Source of the DNA: Capitella teleta
Lineage: Eukaryota; Annelida; Polychaeta; Capitellidae
DNA length: 64,000 nucleotides
NCBI GenBank assembly: GCA_000328365.1
Contig: KB295062.1
Location: forward strand, 359,809 to 423,808
Reading direction: 5' to 3'
A program made the position numbers and the translations under genes. Numbering within the stretch: the stretch's first letter is position 1; each line of letters starts with the position of its first letter. Below the pieces are notes generated by a model. The model was not told the origin of the DNA and did not search any database. It was given only the letters and a program-made list of their open reading frames with translations. This document shows positions 54,910 through 64,000 of the stretch, one piece after another.

Positions 54910-57033
54910 GTATGTATATGTATGTATATATATATATTAGATCAGTATTTATATATTTTATTATGCTATATTATTATAATATATCATATCTTAACTATAT
55001 ATGTCACATCGCTTTGCACGAATAAAACAAGGACCTCATTAAAATGCATTGTGATGACGATGACTACATGAGTCTGGTGTTTTGTTATGCACCAGTCTTC
55101 GTCATCTATGTGTATTATGCAACCCACACGTCAAATCTGTGACCAAAAAAGGTTGTGACGTGAAAGCTGCAACACCCACGTCAATCTCAACGATGACGTT
55201 AAATTGAAAGTAGGGAAAATATTCCTTACTGTAATATAGATGTACTTATACTTATATCATTTTTATCGGAAACAAATTCGAAAGCTGTATCGTTTTGCAG
55301 TGAGCCCTCCATTCAAAGTGGACATTGGCGATGACCCTGACCCGCCGTGTGTGGTGCCTGCTGGCTGCTGGAAGCGCTTTACTTGGGTGATGGGGCTCCC
55401 CCTGACGGTCGCTCTTTACATCACGGTGCCTGACTGTCGCAGGGACCGCTTTAGGAGATTATTTGTGCTCAGCTTCTTGCTTTCTGTCGTGTGGATTGGA
55501 GTCTTCTCTTATGTCATGGTGTGGATGATCACTGTTGTCGGTAAGAACTTTGTCTGCCTCTGAAATAGTTCTAGTCGCTTTGGAATTCATGTTTTGTCTC
55601 TTAAATTTCTGAATAATCATCACGTTTATGATGAGCAATTGGCTGCTGCTGGTGCGAATGAGCCAGACAACATTTCACGTGATTTGCTTGTCTCTAATTT
55701 CTATTTATATTTAATCCTATTCTGTATTTTTGACGAGTACATCTATTAATTATAAATGGAATATTATATTTATAAAGGACATTCCATCAATAAATTAATA
55801 ACCTGACAGTTCACCATCTGTTTAAATTTTAATCAACCTAATAATTTTTAAATCCATATTCAAACAGCATACATGTATACTGATATGGTGATAATTGATT
55901 AATTAATCAATTAATTAATTAATTCACAAATCAACTGCATTTCTCTTCATCTGTGCATTTTGTCATTAATCCGGATATTTCACATATTGTTATGACTATT
56001 ATCATTCATGGAATAAACTTGCCTCATCTGAAAAGATCTGTCAATTAACAAATTATAGTAAATAGAATACCTGTTGTTAAGGATTGTGACGTTTTTTCAG
56101 GTCAAACTCTCTCCGTGCCCGACACAGTCATGGGTTTGACATTCATCGCTGCCGGCTCCAGTGTTCCCGATGCTATTGCAAGTCTCATCGTCATAAGAGA
56201 AGGTATGATGACATGGACAACAATGACATCGGAATCATTACTGATAATGACACAAATTGGCAGCGATATGACAGTTGATGACATTGACACTGATTCCGCT
56301 GATGTCTTTTTCTTTGCTCATGTAGGGCATGGTGACATGGCGATCTCAAACGCGGTCGGCAGCAATGTCTTCGACATTCTTTTGTGCCTCGGGTGTCCTT
56401 GGTTGATTCAGACGACCCTCGGTGATTCCAGGCACGGTATACCAGTCTACAGTCATGGTAAGCATGGTGCCTCAAGCGGTTAGCCACGTGGTTACGATCT
56501 ATTCTGAGTCACCACGAAGGATATTGTCGGAGCGATCGGTGTGGCGTGTGTTTCACGCACTCAGCATAAAATCGCTGCAATTACTGTTTGCGATATGTAT
56601 TCGTTATTGCACCATTCGATTGGGAGTGCCAAGCTTCAATTACGATCAGTCCGGCATCCGTCCGTTTATTTGGAACTTACCGAGCGGAATGTACTACATC
56701 ATAGTAGAACAACATTGCCTGAATGTGGTGCAATACTAGATTTCTCAATTCGGGTCCTTTTTTTTTGGGGGGGGGGGGGGGCATTTACTTTTGCTCCACC
56801 TGATTTCGTAATCGTCCACTGAGTGTCTTTCAGGGTTGACCTATTCGGCATTGACGCTGCTCTCCACCGTCGTTTTCTTACTTGTTGCAACGCATTTGAA
56901 CGGATGGCGACTGACGAAGATGTACGGAATCCTGCTTATTGTGATGTACGCTCTATTCAACGTCCTTGCTTCGTGTTATGAACTGAACCTCTTCGGGGTT
57001 GTGCACCCACCAACTTGCCCATCGGACTACTGA
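45845..57033 (+). CDS. K+-dependent Na+/Ca2+ exchanger (SLC24/NCKX family), 11 exons
   Basis: Exons 45845-46007, 48818-49024, 53321-53421, 53471-53557, 53726-53826, 53880-54067, 54301-54411, 55301-55540, 56101-56202, 56326-56457 and 56834-57033 are phase-consistent and give 543 aa. An N-terminal hydrophobic segment (about 17-33) is followed by [11 protein letters not shown], the typical NCKX extracellular entry. The alpha-1 repeat ([14 protein letters not shown] ... GSAVFN) and alpha-2 repeat ([11 protein letters not shown] ... GSNVFD) flank an acidic cytosolic loop (exons 6-8). The Asp in GSNVFD, linked to K+ dependence in NCKX2, is conserved. The C-terminal LTYS...HLNGW block is family-typical. 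The protein should exchange 4 Na+ for 1 Ca2+ plus 1 K+ at the plasma membrane or an organelle. Intron 1 (2.8 kb) and intron 2 (4.3 kb) hold repeats. It most resembles SLC24A1-5 in general; I cannot assign a subtype. Confidence 0.92.
46038..46132. repeat. 48-bp-arm near-perfect palindrome in exchanger intron 1
   Basis: TGTGTGGCACAATTAAAGCA... at 46038 pairs with its reverse complement ending at 46132, with about four differences and almost no spacer. It begins 31 nt after the exon 1 donor. Such spacer-less palindromes can extrude as cruciforms and are often unstable when cloned. Confidence 0.9.
46136..46213. repeat. second AT-rich palindrome beside the first
   Basis: ATATCTATATAAATATATAT near 46140 is mirrored by ATATATTTATATAGATAT ending near 46212. 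CATAATAAT/ATTATTATG arms lie inside, centred near 46177. The left arm carries a few extra TA units. Confidence 0.8.
51251..52440 (+). repeat. minisatellite: nine tandem copies of a 132-bp unit in exchanger intron 2
   Basis: Units begin at 51251, 51383, 51515, 51647, 51779, 51911, 52043, 52175 and 52308. The spacing is 132 bp except once at 133. Copies are nearly identical; a few variants (ACGCAGG/ACTCAGG, TTTCGC/TCTCGC) are shared between the first and seventh units, suggesting blockwise exchange. Because 132 = 44 codons and the minus frame lacks stops, a 317-codon minus-strand frame spans seven units, which is expected from the period alone. Its peptide repeat ([20 protein letters not shown]) matches no family I know. 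I treat it as non-coding. Confidence 0.93.
54870..54938 (+). repeat. (TA)n / (TATG)n microsatellite in exchanger intron 7
   Basis: Uninterrupted TA units followed by TATG-containing units. No other function is visible. Confidence 0.9.
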
Positions 57034-57970
57034 TGACCCTGCAATCGCTCTTACGTCACCAATATATGCATATATGGGAGTGCTTCGTGCTTTGTTTAAC
57101 CATATCAATTTGTTGACGCCTGGTCTGACTGGCACGCGAATTCAGAAAGTGCTCACTTACTGTTATATTTTGAGTATTGAAAACATCAAATGGGTTTTTA
57201 ACTTACTAGGTAATTTATCCGTGCGCCCAAGTTTAGATTGTGGTTTGTTTTATCTTTCCAAATCTAGCTGTGAACTTATTCGTTTCATCTTTGTCTGTTG
57301 TTGAAAGCGTTATGTTTATTTTCTAATGATTTTCTCTCAATCTAGTCAAATCCATTATTTTGATTATATTACCACACTGCAATTTTGGTCTGATAATTAA
57401 GTCTATCTTTGTTATATTTGTTTATTTAAACAAATTTCCTTATATCTGCAAAATCTACTCCTCTTAAAAAAATCATCTACATTAAACTCCTCTTCTCGAG
57501 GATATACATCGTTACGACCACTGATGTTGACAATAGTGGGTTGAAAAAAATATATATATATTCCAAACCGTAAGATTGCAAGAAATACGTTATGATTCAG
57601 CTTGTACCTGCAGTGAATGAGAGATATCTCTCGTCAAGTGTCAATCATTATGTGGGTGCATCAAAAAGCAAAACTGTACGTCTTCCATTTCCTTTGGCGT
57701 CTGTAATCTGATGATGGTGTACGTTGATTGTTACATGTTTCTACACTTGAACATCTTTTCAGTCATTTCATCTTCATTCTTCTTGAAGTCAAATCTATTT
57801 TTCTAGTCATGCATCATCTCAATAACAGATCTCCAGGACTAGGTCTTGAGATATATATTTTTTCTTCTTTGTTCAACTCTCGTCTCTATAACTGTTTTAT
57901 TATAATGTATTTACTTATAAAAAATATGCTGCAACAGTTAATTGTTGTGTTCATTTTTGTACAAGTTTCG
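57034..57970. other. 3' flank of the exchanger gene
   Basis: AT-rich. Frames of 80-110 codons here have no family features. Confidence 0.5.
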
Positions 57971-58186
57971 ATGACTTCCTATGCACCTACGATCAAAGCG
58001 GAACTGGAGTGCAAAGGTCGACTGATGATGCTAGTGTCACTGGTGTTCTTTTGGTGAGTATCAAATCAATGAATTGGGGTGCATTGAAACCAAATTTGAG
58101 GTATCTTCACCATTGTTGACATTTTCTTCAGTTTAGCAACTCAGAAATGGAATATCACATGCATTTTGGGAAAAAAGCATGTTTGA
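57971..58186 (+). CDS. possible small single-TM protein (2 exons), hypothetical
   Basis: ATG at 57971 opens 83 coding bases ending at a consensus donor (GTGAGT at 58054). A 78-nt intron ends TTTTCTTCAG (58131), and the frame resumes at 58132 to a stop at 58186, giving 45 aa. The middle (RLMMLVSLVFFCLA) is a plausible TM helix, flanked by Lys residues on both sides, and the C-terminus is basic (LGKKHV). The clean intron signals are the main support. The family is unrecognised, and the region could be chance or part of a longer gene. Confidence 0.25.
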
Positions 58187-58869
58187 AATGATCAGAAGTA
58201 GAGAGGGCTGAATCTGCGTCCGATTTGCCCAGTTTGATTCTCCATACGTAGATCTTCCTTTAACTCTGGAAGACACCGTATGATTTCGAGTAACACAATC
58301 CCTCACAACATTTGGACCCTTATTTGATATAATTATGTAAAACAGAAAAAAATTATGTAATACATAATCGATTCCATTATTATAATTCCCTCTACGACCT
58401 AATTGGTGCATATATACGAGTATGCATATCATTTTATTCGCAAAAAGAACTCTCATATTTTAATGGCGATGAATAATGGAAATATCACGAATAAAAACTA
58501 AGAAAGCAAAAGAAAAACGGTACACGTACAAGGTGACATTGTATCACAGTGGTTTACCCGCTGGAACAAATGAACAATAGAAAAACTTTGAATTTCATCT
58601 TTGATTTTCTTAGATCATTGGAATTGGTAAAATTGTTAAATTTACTTAGATAATCCACTCAAATTCAATTCAAATTCAAATTCAAAAATGTGTTTATTCA
58701 AAAAGAAAAGAAAAAAACACAAGTGGAGTGAGAAGGGCTGACCCAGAACATGGGTATGTGCCCGTAATGGATATTTACAATTATACAAACAAACAACGAA
58801 TAAACAAACTAACAAACAGGATATTCACAAAAGCAAATATCTATAATTTGTGGCTTTATTATTAGTGTT
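58187..58869. other. intergenic
   Basis: No gene is recognised. A-rich runs lie near 58700-58720 and 58780-58830. Confidence 0.5.
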
Positions 58870-59900
58870 ATTGCGGCAGGTTATTGTTACATACGAAAGA
58901 ACAGGGTTCCTGCAATCTTAAAAGGGTTCTTAACAGGGTTCCTACAATCTTAAAAGAAATTTACAAACCGACTATTCAATTGAGCAAAATCAGCATTCGG
59001 CAATTGACATTAAGAATGGAGATAATTTTGACCTCATCAATGGTGAAATATTGCGTACCTTTTTAAACAATTTTTCCAAATTGAATTCAAATTTTTTATT
59101 GATTTTTCACTTAGATTCCAAAGAGGAGAACCCAAAAATTGACAGTAGTAAGATCGAAATAAACCTCTTTTAACGAACCAAGTACAATGGCCAAATTTAG
59201 ATAACATGAGATTCAATACAATAAATATCATGAGCAGATCTTTCCATATTTTTAGTGCGTTCTCGCCAATGTATACACCAAGATGCTTACAAGATTCCAT
59301 AACCTTAACAACGTTACTATTCAAGTGAATATATATTGCAATTAGAGTTAGACAATAACACGCTTTTAGAGGGGTGGTACAAAACATGATATTTCGAGGC
59401 TTTTTCTTTTTTTCTTTTTTTCACAAATGGCAATCCTTTTTTGAGCCGCTTGATGACTTAGAGCTAATAGAGTGAGATCATCGGTTAACACCAAAGCCCC
59501 GACATACCTATTTCCTAAATGACAACCAATGCCTGATTTTTCCAACCGTTTAATCAACTCATCCATGTACAAAATGTAATTGACAGTACCCCAACTTTAT
59601 ATAATGTAGCCTGTCGAACGCTTTGAATGCATCTAGCAGTATGCAATACAACTTTGAGTTTCAAGACTTGTTGACAACATCTTCAAGGACAAAAGTGCAT
59701 TGTGTCGTGCTATGTTCTCAAACCAAACTGGAGGGGACTCGTGCTTGAAACCTTTGCATGCTTTACAGGTATAATTTTATCGAACACTTTCTCAATGATG
59801 CTGCTGAGGGCAATTGACCTGTAGTTATCACTACTCGATAATGATTTTCTTTTATCCTGTAGGGGGGTTTTGGGGGGTAAAACACATACATGTACACTTT
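58870..59900 (-). mobile_element. LINE reverse-transcriptase remnant
   Basis: The minus strand carries an RT core in order. LLDAFKAFDRLHYI at about 59600-59650 is the first catalytic Asp motif. YMDELIKRLEKSGIGCH ... LTDDLTLLA at 59400-59570 is the YxDD-type motif with Thr-Asp-Asp. A C-terminal thumb-like region follows to about 59037. Frameshifts separate the pieces, so it is inactive. A 29-bp motif ACAGGGTTCCT-CAATCTTAAAAG is repeated near 58901-58957, outside the coding relic. Confidence 0.75.
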
Positions 59901-61128
59901 AATAGTGTTTTTAATTGCAATACAATATGATATTATTGAATAGAGAAACCTCGATCAAAGTACGTTTCGCGCATAAATTAGCATAATTTTGTATCGTGAA
60001 ACGTGAGAAAAACTTAGCCTGCAAATTAAAAGAAAATTATTAAATCTCCTTTGCCATAAGATCAGAATGAGACATCAGTTCACAGTTCTGATTCAAATCT
60101 GAATTATTTGATACGACGAGAGAACGAAGTTTCGAACGATGGCCAACAAAATCATAACGCATTTTTAAGAAGTGCGTTATGATTTCCCATGTCCAACAGC
60201 GGGCTTTCAACGCTAACGTTATTGGACCTCTACGCATTCCGTTCGTGACAAAATCAATCTCACGATCGACCAGAATGCCATGAAGAGAATCACAAGAAGA
60301 GAAATTTTGAACGATCAATAATATAGGCTGAACCATAAATTATTAGATTTATGACAATTTAATGATGATCTTCGATTGGCAAATCATTTCTCTGTCTTTT
60401 TCTGAATGATGGAGGGATACATTTTCTTTTCTTTTTTCTTTTTCTTTTTTCTTCGATCATCCCTCAGTCAAAATATCATATGAATATTGTCTCAATTTCA
60501 ATAGCCTTTTGAATAAATTATAGATCTAGAGTGTTGCTCGAATTTAAATTAATGAGCCAAAACCAAAAAATATCAAACTGAGCTTCTTTTTTGTTAGTAC
60601 ATTACTTGCGTAATATGACATCTACTGTACATGGATGTAATATGCTGTCTCGTATTCACCTACCGTAAATGGAATGAGTATCTTGGCTTAGACCTCAGAA
60701 AGTCAAGTCAACTCATGGACTTTTCAGTCTAAAGTTGCGCGCCCTGGATGACTATGGTTAAACATTTTAATTTGCACTGTACCACGATATAAGCTGCATA
60801 ACATAATATCACATAAATAGTTCGCATTTTCTGTCAATTCAAGTCAAGAAAGGGACGCTCAGAGCCTCCACGTTTTTAGTCGAGTTCATATTTAAACAAA
60901 TCATAACGCATTATTACGAAGCGGGTGATTATCATAATGTATTTTATCGTCGATACATTTTTTGGCTTACCAGTTACAGAAAGTAGTTCTATGTACAATT
61001 CATCAAAATGCTCCAATATGACTTTGCAATTGTTATATTTTATTAGATTAATTTGTAACTAAATCTTTTCAACATAATGGCTTTAATTACATGGCCATTA
61101 TTTGCAATTATGCATTTTGCATTTCCAG
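59901..61128. other. intergenic 5' of UQCR10
   Basis: No gene is recognised. A short hairpin (AATCATAACGCA / TGCGTTATGATT) lies at about 60149-60184. A 98-codon minus-strand frame over 60040-60336 has no recognisable features. Pyrimidine-rich runs occur near 60420-60460. Confidence 0.5.
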
Positions 61129-61131
61129 AAA

Positions 61132-61137
61132 ATGTAG
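61132..61137 (+). promoter_or_regulatory. start-stop element (ATG TAG) in the UQCR10 5' leader
   Basis: If the mRNA 5' end is spliced at 61128/61129, the 44-nt leader begins AAAATGTAG: a start codon immediately followed by a stop, 35 nt before the true start. Start-stop elements are known to stall or delay scanning ribosomes. Whether it is in the mRNA depends on the real 5' end. Confidence 0.45.
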
Positions 61138-61172
61138 ATCCGATTCAGTTTGCCTTCGACCTACTCGAGAAA

Positions 61173-63946
61173 ATGTCGCTCGTCAGTGTGGTGTACAAGT
61201 CCGTCTTCAGGCGCTCCTCAACCTTCGCCTTGGCGATTGTTGCTGGTGCTTTCGGATTTGAAAGAATATTCGATCCTACGTGCGACGCTGTATTTGCATA
61301 CATCAACCGAGGGGTTTGTGAATTTGTCTAAATTCTCGCCGAAAATGTGTCACCACTGACCTTGAGCGATAATATAGGGTCGACCAATGTAAACATCCAT
61401 ATTAAAGATATCCGCTTTTCTTTCTATGCCTGAAATAATGTAAATGCGTTTATTTCTTCTCACCGCTGTCATAGACAGTCAACCATGGAGCCTTATTAAT
61501 AAAGGACCCTTATATTCCGATTTGAACTCGGCAATTTCCGTCAGGTGTAAGCACAGGGAGTCTTACCAGTGGGCGATGGATACATGGATGATGGAATGCC
61601 TTCTAGACAGTATATAATAATATCAAGGGAAGTCACTGATTTCTCGGAAGAACATACATTCCCCTCACGGAAGAGAGCTGAGACTTCGGATCTGGCAAAA
61701 TTATGAATAAATGAACCTATACACACCAAAAACTCCGCCCGGCAGTGACTAATTACTCATTAATTGCACAAAAATGCATTCATTTCCAAAACGACTAGCA
61801 ACGGGTACGATGGCTGCAGCATTTGACCTTCATCTTAACAAGCCGCTCAGTGATTGATCAATAATAGTTCAGCTGAGAAATGCAATTGAAATTAATCAAA
61901 GCATTCACTCGATAGAGATCAGTCCAGCAGTATGATTCTATAAATTATTCGATGCATATAACAGTATTCAGATAATTTTATAGTTCGTAATACTGGTTAT
62001 AAAATCTAAAGTTATTAGATAGATAACACAACATGTTGTGAGGTATATAAAACGATTCTAAACATATACACCAGAGGGCGCTGTGTGTGTCGTCTGCTAA
62101 TTCCCGTCAAGTCGACTTACTCATGCAATGTGTTTTCTGACTCTAACTCCTGTTTCTAGCCTATTTCATGCTCAATTTGACCCTCAAAATAGCTTTTATT
62201 GTTTGAGAGACAATTACAGACAGGATGTTTCACTCTAAAGCCAATCTGTTAAATTAAGAATGTATCCTGAGCTCTACACTTTTGCAGCTCCATTCCGGTT
62301 TTAAGGATTTTATTTCGACGTTTAGCGATCGTGAGTTCGCTGCGGGCTGAAAATTTGCTGCGGTCCGACAAAATGGATGCATCGTACCCGTTGCTAGTCG
62401 TTTTGCAACTGATTGGATTTTTGCCCAATTAATTAGTAATTAGGCGTTGCCGTACGAGATTATTGGTGTCAATCGTTTCATTTATTGGTGATCTTGCCAG
62501 ATCCGAAGTTTCGGCTCCCTCTTTTGAAGAGAAGATTGCTTTCGAGGCAAGCGTCCTAAGATTGACAGGAATCAGTGACTTCCCTTGATATTATATATAT
62601 AGACAGAAAGCATTCACTGCATTGAGTTTTGTCCATATCTGCTCGCTCACTGGTAAGACCCCCTGTGGGTGTAAGGTCCATTTAATGATTTTATTTATTG
62701 AATCTTACCTTCTCGACAACTCAGCAAAGTCAGCTAACAGCTGAGCTGTCAGAAGTTGAAAACCTAAATTACGAGATCGGAATCTTGGGAACCTTCAGAT
62801 TAGACCCAAGCTTTTGAGATGAAATTCTCACTTCCGACTTCAGAATCGGGGCAAAGAAAGCATTAGCATGCCGTAACTCGAGATCTCGTACTTTGTTATT
62901 TTGTAGTTAACGAGAAGGTTCAAGGTAGCACAGATTATCGGGCGAGTAGGGCTGAGCGGATATCCGTGTCCGATATCCGTGACAGCACGGATATTGGGGG
63001 TTTTCAGTACTATCTGTGATCTCTGTTTCAACACGGATAGTTAAAACACGGATAGTGCAAATTTTAAGTGTTTGTTTTGAGCGCACAGTGAGCGGAGCGC
63101 ACAGCCATTTTGCACATAAACGCTGCTCACTGAAGCTGAGCGATGTCAATTACAAGATTACACCGTAACACGATGTCAACAATGCGCTAATTCTGATTTG
63201 TTTTAAATAAACAGTTTGATTTCTGTTCTCCATGCAGCCGTATAGTGATTAAGGAAAGTCACTATTTATAGGCTCACATAAAGAGATCCTTGGATTGGCA
63301 ACGTTCCCCTTCCCCTTTGACCTAAAAAAATGACCTCTTACCCTCCGAGTAATGCCCTATTGTCCCATACAATACTGACAATGTTACGTAATCTTGGGAA
63401 AGAGAGTTTGCATCGAGCTAGGAAATGACATCAGTTCATAGCTACTATAGCTGAGCAGCGCATGGAATACGCTCTGGTTGATCAATCTGCCCTGAGGCAG
63501 AATGATATGGACAGTTGTATTTCCTCTGGCTCAATCTGTGAGAAGTTATCACTAGCTATCAGCCTCTTACCATTGATCCTTACCAAATGAAATTTCAACC
63601 CCTCTGAATTTGAAAACTTCCATATGATTTCATATGATCATGTTGCATGTGTGAGATATGATCATAACGTTCCTTTAGGAGAAATACTAGTTATGGAACA
63701 AAAAATAAATGTTTAATGACTTTCCAATCTTAATTGGTGAAGTCATTTCAAGCTGTCGATAATTGTGTGAAAATTTACCTGATAAATGACAATTAATTAT
63801 CATTATTATTTCTAATCAATCGTTTTGACTTCAAATTCAGTTTTTCTGCTTTTTGCGTGATTTTTAACAAGAACCTTTCCTTCCAGAAACTCTACGATGA
63901 CTGCAAAGCGACCTTTGCAGCCCAAGGAGGAGCAGAGGAGGAATAA
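61173..63946 (+). CDS. UQCR10: cytochrome b-c1 complex subunit 9 (2 exons)
   Basis: Exon 1 (61173-61313) and exon 2 (63887-63946) encode 66 aa (human UQCR10 has 63). The family block VYKSVFRRSSTFALAIVAGA, then FGFERIFDPTCDAVFAYIN and KLYDD, is clear: a short matrix-side N-terminus, one TM helix at about residues 16-34 and an intermembrane-space tail. The protein is a small supernumerary subunit of respiratory complex III, next to cytochrome c1. The exon 1 donor is GTTTGT. The 2.57-kb intron contains a 1.1-kb foldback element. An acceptor-like CATTTCCAG ends at 61128, and between it and the start lies an ATG directly followed by TAG (61132-61137). The C-terminal AAQGGAEEE is more acidic than in vertebrates. 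Confidence 0.92.
61552..62667. mobile_element. foldback DNA element with long inverted arms and 8-bp target duplication
   Basis: The left arm (61552 to about 61813) and right arm (about 62379 to 62667) are inverted copies, strongly similar over about 260-290 bp with small indels. The ends are CACAGGGAGTCTTACCAGTG and the reverse complement of CACAGGGGGTCTTACCAGTG. A perfect 8-bp direct repeat, GGTGTAAG, flanks the element (61544-61551 and 62668-62675). The central 560 bp has no transposase. The 8-bp duplication suggests hAT-like (or P/Merlin-like) mobilisation, but the CACAGGG end is not diagnostic. Arm divergence implies moderate age. It sits in the UQCR10 intron. Confidence 0.87.
62676..63886. 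other. rest of the UQCR10 intron
   Basis: Contains GGATATCCGTGTCCGATATC-type repeats and ACACGGATAGT copies at 62950-63060, related to 44680-44730. These are probably debris of another dispersed element. No exon is recognised. Confidence 0.5.
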
Positions 63947-64000
63947 TAAGCGCCTCGTCCCTCCACAACCCTCCCTTCATCCATTAACCGGCGCAGTCTG

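Noticed and set aside
60040-60336. 98-codon minus-strand frame
   Set aside because: Overlaps a local hairpin (AATCATAACGCA arms) and shows no recognisable domain.

Overview
This window comes from a non-vertebrate animal genome. Its genes are split by GT-AG introns. Many introns are only about 50-100 bp (the two glycosidase genes, AIFM3, the NADH dehydrogenase) and a few exceed 1 kb. The DNA is AT-rich and carries tRNA-derived SINEs, LINEs, hAT-like and foldback elements and LTR-element fossils. The gene set (Rieske-type AIF, NDH-2 alternative NADH dehydrogenase, SLC24 exchanger, T1-domain Kv channel, lactase-like GH1 enzymes, ADAT2, UQCR10) is metazoan. NDH-2 argues against a vertebrate. Sequence alone does not settle the phylum: sponge, cnidarian, tunicate and other invertebrates all remain possible.

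Layout. 1-2104: two LTR-element fossils in opposite orientation (BEL/Pao-type gag, then Ty3-type integrase plus an LTR). 4382-7334 (+): AIFM3-like gene, 17 exons. 7335-13297: gene-poor. 13298-13486: a MITE. 13609-16450 (+): membrane-anchored short-chain dehydrogenase with a long hairpin in intron 1. 17791-20069 (-): ADAT2 and the NDH-2 gene, 81 bp apart on one strand. 20748-21753: a hAT-like element with its 8-bp target duplication. 22371-22694 (+): a cupin. 23380-23704: a SINE with a 12-bp target duplication. About 24290-27870 (-): a decayed LINE. 29267-29983 (+): an unrecognised two-TM protein with an acidic Ser/Thr-rich tail. 31117-32880 (+): a Kv channel with an unusual selectivity filter. 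34052-36080 (+) and 36923-39211 (-): a tail-to-tail pair of GH1 beta-glycosidase genes. 40859-41600: tRNA and LINE relics. 45845-57033 (+): an SLC24 (NCKX) exchanger in 11 exons, whose introns hold large palindromes and a 132-bp minisatellite. 58870-59900 (-): LINE remnant. 61173-63946 (+): UQCR10, whose single intron carries a 1.1-kb foldback element.

Functional themes. NDH-2 and UQCR10 belong to mitochondrial electron transport, and AIFM3 is a redox flavoprotein. The Kv channel and the exchanger handle K+, Na+ and Ca2+. The GH1 pair are secreted glycosidases that arose by inverted duplication. Four compact genes (ADAT2, NDH-2, cupin, UQCR10) have a splice-acceptor-like sequence 4-44 nt upstream of the start codon. 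Together with the ADAT2/NDH-2 spacing, this suggests either 5'-UTR introns or spliced-leader trans-splicing. All exon joins were derived by eye; they were checked by phase consistency and family resemblance but not by transcripts.
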